Assembly: GCA_946481405.1 (NCBI GenBank)
Contig: CAMLNY010000067.1
Coordinates: 1 to 6,534 of the forward strand
Length of the DNA: 6,534 nucleotides
Origin: an uncultured Brevundimonas sp.
GTDB lineage: Bacteria > Pseudomonadota > Alphaproteobacteria > Caulobacterales > Caulobacteraceae
Reading direction: 5' to 3'
Shown here: positions 1 through 6,534 of the stretch, piece by piece
How positions within the stretch are numbered: the stretch's first letter is position 1
How the letters are laid out: the number at the start of each line of letters is the position of its first letter
Position numbers and translations under genes: made by a program
The notes under the pieces: generated by a model
Told to the model about the DNA's origin: nothing
Database searches by the model: none
What the model saw: the letters and a program-made list of their open reading frames with translations, nothing else

Positions 1-2
1 AG

Positions 3-983
3 ATCCCGTTCCAGACCTACGACCCGCCGTCGCCGCCGAACTATGCCGACGCCTCGGCCTGGGCCATGCGCGAGGTGAAGGCTCCGAACGCCGGACCGGC
101 GGCGATCTTCTTCCTGCACTCGACGACCTTCAATGGCGGGGAGGACTGGAATGGGCCGATCGGCGACGTCCGCGCCGACGCCTATCTGGAGCGGGTGGTG
201 ATCCCCAACTACGCCGGCCCGTTCGCCAGGGCTGGAGCCATCAGCCTGCCGCGCTATCGTCAGGCCTCGCTCTACACCCGCCTGACCCTGCGCGACGACG
301 CCCGTGACGCCCGCGCCTTCGCCTATGGGGATGCGGTCTCGGCCTTCAATGTCTGGCTGGCCGATCATCCGACCGGCCCCCTGGTGCTGGCCGGGGTGGA
401 GCAGGGCGGCGAACTGATCGACCGGCTGGTCCGTGAGCGGGTCGCGACCGATCCGACCCTGCGCGCCCGCATCGTGGCCGTCTATCTGGTCGATGTGATC
501 GTGGCGGCCGGGAACGTCTCGCTGGAGGTTCCGGCCTGCGCGACCGCCACCAGCACGGGTTGCGTCGTTGGCTGGTCCCAGGTCGGCGACCAGAACGAGG
601 GCGCCGCCCATCGCCGGCTCCGCCGCGCGCTCGTCTGGGATCAGGCGGGGCGGCTGGTCGATCTCAACGGTCGGGCCGCGCTCTGTGTCAACCCGGTCAG
701 CGGCTCGGCCTCCAGCGACGCCGTGCCGGCCCGGCTGCACCATGGCGCGGCCAACGCCACGGGGCTGGAGTGGGGGGTTCGTCCGGCCTTCATCGACCGC
801 GCCGTGGCCACCCAGTGCCGCAACGGAATCCTGCGCCACACCGAACTGACCACAGAGTCCTTCAAGGAGGTCGGTAACTGGGCGGATCGCAGAAAAGCGC
901 GGCAGTACAATCTGTTCTATGCCGATATTGAAGCGGACGTCGAACGTCGCCTCAATGTCTGGACGGCCTCGAACGCCTCCTAG
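3..983 (+). CDS. DUF3089-type alpha/beta-hydrolase-fold protein, 5' end outside window
   Basis: The frame is open from base 3, and the residues before the first ATG (66) look like genuine protein (IPFQTYDPPSPPNYAD, then the Ala/Trp-rich stretch ASAWAM). The real start is therefore upstream and ATG 66 is internal. Family signs are the beta strand and loop AIFFLHSTTFNGG followed by WNGPIGD near the N-terminus, a Cys pair (codons 537 and 561) before VVGWSQV, LCVNPVSG (678-701), and the C-terminal block YNLFYADIEADVERRL. Family members are putative serine hydrolases, often exported; four cysteines (537, 561, 684, 816) would suit an oxidising compartment, but any signal peptide is off-window. At the nucleophile elbow, where GHSQG is expected, the sequence reads GVEQG (393-407), so the catalytic Ser is Glu. 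The C-terminal block before YNLFY reads KARQ, without the His I expect there. It may be a non-catalytic member or one with a changed mechanism. Substrate and role are unknown. Its TAG stop overlaps the convergent recG stop. Confidence 0.8.
   Translation: MPFQTYDPPSPPNYADASAWAMREVKAPNAGPAAIFFLHSTTFNGGEDWNGPIGDVRADAYLERVVIPNYAGPFARAGAISLPRYRQASLYTRLTLRDDARDARAFAYGDAVSAFNVWLADHPTGPLVLAGVEQGGELIDRLVRERVATDPTLRARIVAVYLVDVIVAAGNVSLEVPACATATSTGCVVGWSQVGDQNEGAAHRRLRRALVWDQAGRLVDLNGRAALCVNPVSGSASSDAVPARLHHGAANATGLEWGVRPAFIDRAVATQCRNGILRHTELTTESFKEVGNWADRRKARQYNLFYADIEADVERRLNVWTASNAS
980..983. other. Shared palindromic stop CTAG of convergent genes
   Basis: The plus-strand DUF3089 gene ends in TAG at 981-983, and the minus-strand recG ends in TAG, read from 982-980. 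The self-complementary CTAG supplies both, so the genes overlap tail to tail by 4 bases. No hairpin with a T-run is visible on either side, so any terminator would lie inside the opposing coding sequence. Confidence 0.9.
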
Positions 984-3082
984 TCGAGACCACCCCGGTC
1001 CGTCTTCCAGTCGAACAGGGCCTCCAGAACCCGGATCGCCTGACCCCGCTCGCTGGTCAGATCGGGATCGCGCCCGAGCACCAGCCGCGCATCGTCCGCC
1101 GCCGCCAGAAGCAGCGACCGGTGCCGGATCGGATCTGCGAAGCGATAAGCCGGGAACCCGCTCTGCTTCAGGCCCAGCGGATCGCCGCCGCCACGCAGAC
1201 GGAAATCCTCCTCTGCGATCTCGAACCCGTCCTCGCTGCGCCGCAGGGTCTCCAGCCGCTCCCGCGCCGTCTCGCCGAGACCGCCGTCGGCTCCGCCATA
1301 CAACAGGATACAGGCGCTCGACTTGGCGCCGCGCCCGACCCGTCCGCGCAACTGGTGTAGCTGGGCCAGGCCGAAACGGTCGGCGTGTTCGATGACCATG
1401 ATGGTCGCATTCGGCACATCGACCCCGACCTCGACGACGGTCGTCGCCACCAGCACCGAGACCCGCCCGTCGGCGAAATCGGCCATGACGGCCTCCCGTT
1501 CCGCGCCCGGCATCTGGCCGTGGGCCAGACCCACCTCGACGCCCAGCAGGCGGCGCAGGTCGCGCGCCCGCTCTTCTGCGGCGGCCAGATCAATGGCCTC
1601 GGATTCGGCCACCAGCGGACAGATCCAGTAGGCCTGCGCTCCGCTCTCAACCGCCGCCTTCAACCTCTGCGCCACCTCGCCGATGCGGGCCAGCGGCAGG
1701 ATCCGCGCGCGCGGCGGCGTGCGGCCGGGCGGCTTCTCGGTCAGGCGGCTGACGTCCAGCTCGCCGTACTGGGTCAGCTCCAGCGTGCGGGGAATGGGCG
1801 TCGCCGACATGGTCAGGAGGTGAACCCCGCCGACACGCGGGTCGCCCTTGGCCTGCAGGCGCGCGCGCTCGTTCACCCCGAACCGGTGCTGCTCGTCGAT
1901 CACGGCGAGGGCCAGCCTGTCGAACCGCACCGCGTCCTGGAACAGGGCATGGGTGCCGATGGCCACCTTCGCTTGACCCGAAGCCAGCGCCGCCAGCCGG
2001 TCGCGCCGCTCAGCCGGCGTGTCGCGTCCGGTCAGCAGTATCGTGGGCGCCCCGGCCGCCTCCAGCATGGGAGCGAGCCGCTGATAGTGCTGGCGAGCCA
2101 GGATTTCCGTCGGCGCCATAAGGGCGGCCTGCAGTCCCGAACTCGCCGCATCGGCCAATGCCAGCGCCGCGACCGCCGTCTTGCCCGAACCCACATCGCC
2201 CTGCAGCAGCCGTCCCATCTGTTCGCCGGACGCCAGGTCGCGGCGGATCTCGGCGAGCGCCTGCGACTGCGCGCCGGTGAGCGTAAAGGGCAGGGCGGTC
2301 AGCAGCGCCTCGGACACCCCGCCCGCCAAGATCACCGCCGCCGGCGTGATCTGCCGCGCCCGCTTCCGCCGGGCCAGCGCGAGTTGGTGCGCGAACAGCT
2401 CGTCATAGGCCAGACGCTGGCGTGGTGCGGCGTCCGGCGACAGATCGGCCTCGCCCGTCGGCGCGTGAAGAGCCTCGATGGCCTCATGCCAACCGGGCCA
2501 GTTCCAGCGCGCCAGCCACGCCGCGTCCTGCCACTCGTCCAGCTGCGGCGCTGCCGCCAGCGCGCCCAGGGCCAGCTTGCGCACCATTCGCGAGGTCAGG
2601 CCCGCCGTGGCCGGATAGACGGGCTCGACGGCCGGGATCTCCTCGCCCTTGTCCAGCGCTACGATCCAGTCGGGATGGACGATCTGGACCTCGTTGTTGA
2701 ACCGCTCGACCTTGCCCGAGACCAGTCGCCGTTCGCCGCGCGGCAACTGCCGGTCGATGTGCTGGGGGCTGCCTCCGAACCAGATCAGGTGGACAAAGCC
2801 GGTGTCGTCGGAGGCTCGCACCTTCAGCGGCGCGCCCGTCCGACCGGGAACGATCATGCGATCGACGACGAGGTCGAAGATGCCGATCTCGCCCTCGACC
2901 GCATCGGCGGCGTTGGTCCGTCGTCGGGTGATCACTCCGGTCGGCGACAGGAACAGGACGTCGCGCACCAGGGGTCCGGCCAGCTTCTGGATCAGTGGTT
3001 CAACCTTGGCCCCCACGCCCTTCAGGCTGTAGACCTCCGCGAACAGGGGAAAGAGAATCTGGGGCCGCATCGCTGCCGACAT
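980..3082 (-). CDS. recG: ATP-dependent DNA helicase RecG
   Basis: This is a cytoplasmic SF2 double-strand DNA translocase that remodels stalled replication forks, Holliday junctions, D-loops and R-loops. From ATG 3082 it is 700 aa, close to the 693 of E. coli RecG. Residues 1-60 match the usual RecG N-terminus (LKGVGAKVEPLIQKL). The OB-fold wedge spans about 63-142 (VKVRASDDTGFVHLIWFGG, then VSGKVERFNNEVQIVHP). A Q-like motif LPFTLTGAQ lies at 264-272. Walker A is GDVGSGKT (295-302), motif Ia APTEILARQH (323-332), motif II the RecG-typical DEQHRFG (396-402), and motif III SATPIPRTL (427-435). Motif IV is around GAQAYWICPL (481-490), motif V VLVATTVVEVGVDVPNAT (543-560), and motif VI QLRGRVGRG (577-585). 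The TRG hairpin follows at about 608-642, ending in RLRGGGDPLGLKQSG. All catalytic motifs are intact. ATG 3070 (MRPQILFPLF, 696 aa) is an equally good start; neither has a clear Shine-Dalgarno. The open frame extends upstream to 3355, but that part overlaps sdhE antisense and is not RecG-like. Confidence 0.97.
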   Translation of the reverse strand: MSAAMRPQILFPLFAEVYSLKGVGAKVEPLIQKLAGPLVRDVLFLSPTGVITRRRTNAADAVEGEIGIFDLVVDRMIVPGRTGAPLKVRASDDTGFVHLIWFGGSPQHIDRQLPRGERRLVSGKVERFNNEVQIVHPDWIVALDKGEEIPAVEPVYPATAGLTSRMVRKLALGALAAAPQLDEWQDAAWLARWNWPGWHEAIEALHAPTGEADLSPDAAPRQRLAYDELFAHQLALARRKRARQITPAAVILAGGVSEALLTALPFTLTGAQSQALAEIRRDLASGEQMGRLLQGDVGSGKTAVAALALADAASSGLQAALMAPTEILARQHYQRLAPMLEAAGAPTILLTGRDTPAERRDRLAALASGQAKVAIGTHALFQDAVRFDRLALAVIDEQHRFGVNERARLQAKGDPRVGGVHLLTMSATPIPRTLELTQYGELDVSRLTEKPPGRTPPRARILPLARIGEVAQRLKAAVESGAQAYWICPLVAESEAIDLAAAEERARDLRRLLGVEVGLAHGQMPGAEREAVMADFADGRVSVLVATTVVEVGVDVPNATIMVIEHADRFGLAQLHQLRGRVGRGAKSSACILLYGGADGGLGETARERLETLRRSEDGFEIAEEDFRLRGGGDPLGLKQSGFPAYRFADPIRHRSLLLAAADDARLVLGRDPDLTSERGQAIRVLEALFDWKTDRGGLD

Positions 3083-3143
3083 TAGACGCCGCGGCGCCGC
3101 TGGCGAAACGGGCGGCGGATCGCTATCTCCATCCGGCTGTTGA
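3083..3143. promoter_or_regulatory. Divergent recG / sdhE-mfd intergenic region
   Basis: About 60 bases separate the recG and sdhE starts, so promoters for both directions must sit here or in the neighbouring coding ends. On the plus strand, CTGGCG (3100-3105) and GCTATCTC (3122-3129), 16 bases apart, weakly resemble the Caulobacter housekeeping consensus as I recall it (TTGACG and GCTANAWC). Transcription would then begin near 3136, giving a leader of about 30 bases if sdhE starts at GTG 3168, or an almost leaderless message from ATG 3144. Two overlapping perfect 10-base palindromes lie at 3087-3096 (CGCCGCGGCG) and 3091-3100 (GCGGCGCCGC), but such GC patterns arise easily in this composition. 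No convincing recG promoter was found. Confidence 0.3.
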
Positions 3144-3487
3144 ATGACCGAACGGGCAAGGATTCTTGTGGCCGATAACGATGCGCGCGCCGAAACCGAA
3201 ACGAGAGACCAGCGACTGGGCCGGGTGACCTTCCGCGCCTGGCGTCGGGGCTTCCGCGAGGCCGATCTGGTGCTCGGCCCCTTCATGCAGGCCGAAGGCG
3301 CGACCCTGACCGACGCCGAACTGGACCAGTTCGAGGCCCTGCTGGCCGAGGACAACGACCACGAGATCTACGCCTGGATCATCGAGACCAGGCCCGCGCC
3401 GCCCGAGCACGACACCCCGCTGATGACCAAGCTCCGCATCTATATGCGCGCCCAGGTGGCCGCCGCCGTCGCCGAGGGAGCCGGCTG

Positions 3488-3488
<1 letters not shown>
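3144..3488 (+). CDS. sdhE: FAD assembly factor SdhE (succinate dehydrogenase flavinylation)
   Basis: SdhE (DUF339; YgfY/CptB, homologous to eukaryotic SDH5/SDHAF2) binds the succinate dehydrogenase flavoprotein SdhA and promotes covalent FAD attachment. It is a small cytosolic all-helical protein. Here it is 114 aa from ATG 3144. The diagnostic RGxxE motif is RGFRE at residues 35-39 within FRAWRRGFREADLVLGPF. It is followed by the expected LTDAELDQFEALLAEDN and the late-helix pattern IYAWIIETRPAPPE, then LMTKLRIYMR. The start is uncertain: ATG 3144 has no visible ribosome binding site, whereas GTG 3168 (residue 9, giving 106 aa) is preceded by AAGGA at 3158-3162 with a 5-base spacer. The first 20 or so residues are not conserved in the family, so either start gives a functional core. 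Its TGA stop shares one base with the mfd ATG, which suggests co-transcription and translational coupling. It is transcribed divergently from recG across about 60 bases. Confidence 0.93.
3158..3170 (+). promoter_or_regulatory. Possible ribosome binding site and GTG start for sdhE
   Basis: AAGGA at 3158-3162, a 5-base spacer and GTG 3168-3170 lie in the sdhE frame. This is the only Shine-Dalgarno-like signal near the gene start, and ATG 3144 has none. It favours a 106-aa SdhE beginning with the residues after ARIL, though leaderless translation from ATG 3144 is also possible in this group. Confidence 0.35.

Positions 3489-3490
<2 letters not shown>
3474..3490 (+). promoter_or_regulatory. mfd ribosome binding site and sdhE stop / mfd start overlap
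   Basis: GAGGGAG (3474-3480) lies inside the last sdhE codons, 7 bases before the ATG at 3488-3490. The sdhE TGA (3486-3488) shares its last base with that ATG. This arrangement is typical of translational coupling by re-initiating ribosomes and fixes the mfd start. Confidence 0.75.
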
Positions 3491-5935
<2,445 letters not shown>

Positions 5936-6534
5936 GCGCGACCCAGCTGGAAGACGTGATGAGCGCCTTCTACGACGGCTCCTACGACGTGCTGGTCTCG
6001 ACCACCATCGTGGAGAGCGGCATCGACATTCCGACCGCCAACACCCTGATCGTGCACAGGGCGGACATGTTCGGGCTGGCCCAGCTCCACCAGATCCGGG
6101 GCCGCATCGGCCGGTCCAAGGCCCGCGCCTTCGCCTATCTGACCGTCGATCCGAACAAGCCGATGACCCTCTCGGCCGAGCGGCGTCTGCAGGTGCTGCA
6201 ATCGCTCGACAACCTGGGCGCCGGCTTCCAGCTGGCGTCGCACGACCTGGACCAGCGCGGCGGCGGCAACCTGCTGGGCGACGAACAGTCGGGCCATATC
6301 CGCGAGGTGGGCGTCGAGCTGTACCAGCAGATGCTGGAGGACGCGGTCGCCGAACTGCGCCAGAACGGCGAGGCCATGATGCCGGACCGCGGCTGGTCCC
6401 CGGCCATCAACGTCGGCGCCGCCGTATTGATTCCAGAGGATTACGTCTCGGACCTCAATGTCCGCCTCAGCCTCTATCGTCGTCTGTCCGACGCGGAAAA
6501 CAATGAAAGCCGTGAGGCCCTGGCTGCCGAATTG

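Noticed and set aside
66..68. ATG 66 as the true start of the DUF3089 protein
   Set aside because: The frame is open to the left edge and its residues (FQTYDPPSPPNYAD) look like real protein; no ribosome binding site precedes ATG 66.
1385..3085. A 566-codon plus-strand open frame opposite recG
   Set aside because: It is an antisense shadow of recG with Arg/Gln/Gly-rich composition and no family features.
3083..3355. N-terminal extension of recG to the upstream ATG at 3355
   Set aside because: The extra residues are Ser/Arg/Ala-rich, unlike RecG, and lie antisense over sdhE. The RecG-like N-terminus begins at 3082 or 3070.

Overview
The window is a compact, G+C-rich (about two thirds by eye) bacterial chromosome segment with core housekeeping genes. 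It probably comes from an alphaproteobacterium, most likely Caulobacterales (Caulobacter/Brevundimonas-like). This is inferred from strong GC3 bias, the wording of the SdhE and Mfd motifs, and the recG / sdhE-mfd arrangement as I recall it from that group; no search was run.

Layout. (1) From base 1 to 983, plus strand: the 3' part of a DUF3089-type alpha/beta-hydrolase-fold protein whose start lies upstream of the window. (2) 980-3082, minus strand: a complete recG, convergent with the first gene. The two stop codons share one CTAG tetranucleotide. (3) 3083-3143: a short divergent intergenic region with a weak promoter-like pair and two overlapping GC palindromes. (4) 3144-3488, plus: sdhE, the flavinylation assembly factor of succinate dehydrogenase. 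(5) From 3488 to the window end, plus: mfd, the transcription-repair coupling factor, whose start codon overlaps the sdhE stop by one base. mfd runs off the right edge.

The main anomaly is in mfd. The N-terminal 788 codons read normally through helicase motif III. At about 5848-5852 the sequence then jumps to a region normally about 30 residues further on, in another frame. Motif IV is lost and translation would end at 5935. The remainder (motifs V and VI, TRG hairpin, start of D7) continues intact in the new frame to the window end. This is either a recent inactivating deletion of about 91 bp or a sequence/assembly error; the window alone cannot decide.

The genes are two RecG-family SF2 translocases (RecG for stalled-fork and recombination-intermediate remodelling, Mfd for stalled RNA polymerase removal and UvrA recruitment), a respiratory-complex assembly factor co-transcribed with mfd, and an unrelated hydrolase-fold protein. 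No RNA gene, mobile element or CRISPR array was seen. There is no gene-free stretch longer than about 60 bases, and I found no convincing novel system.
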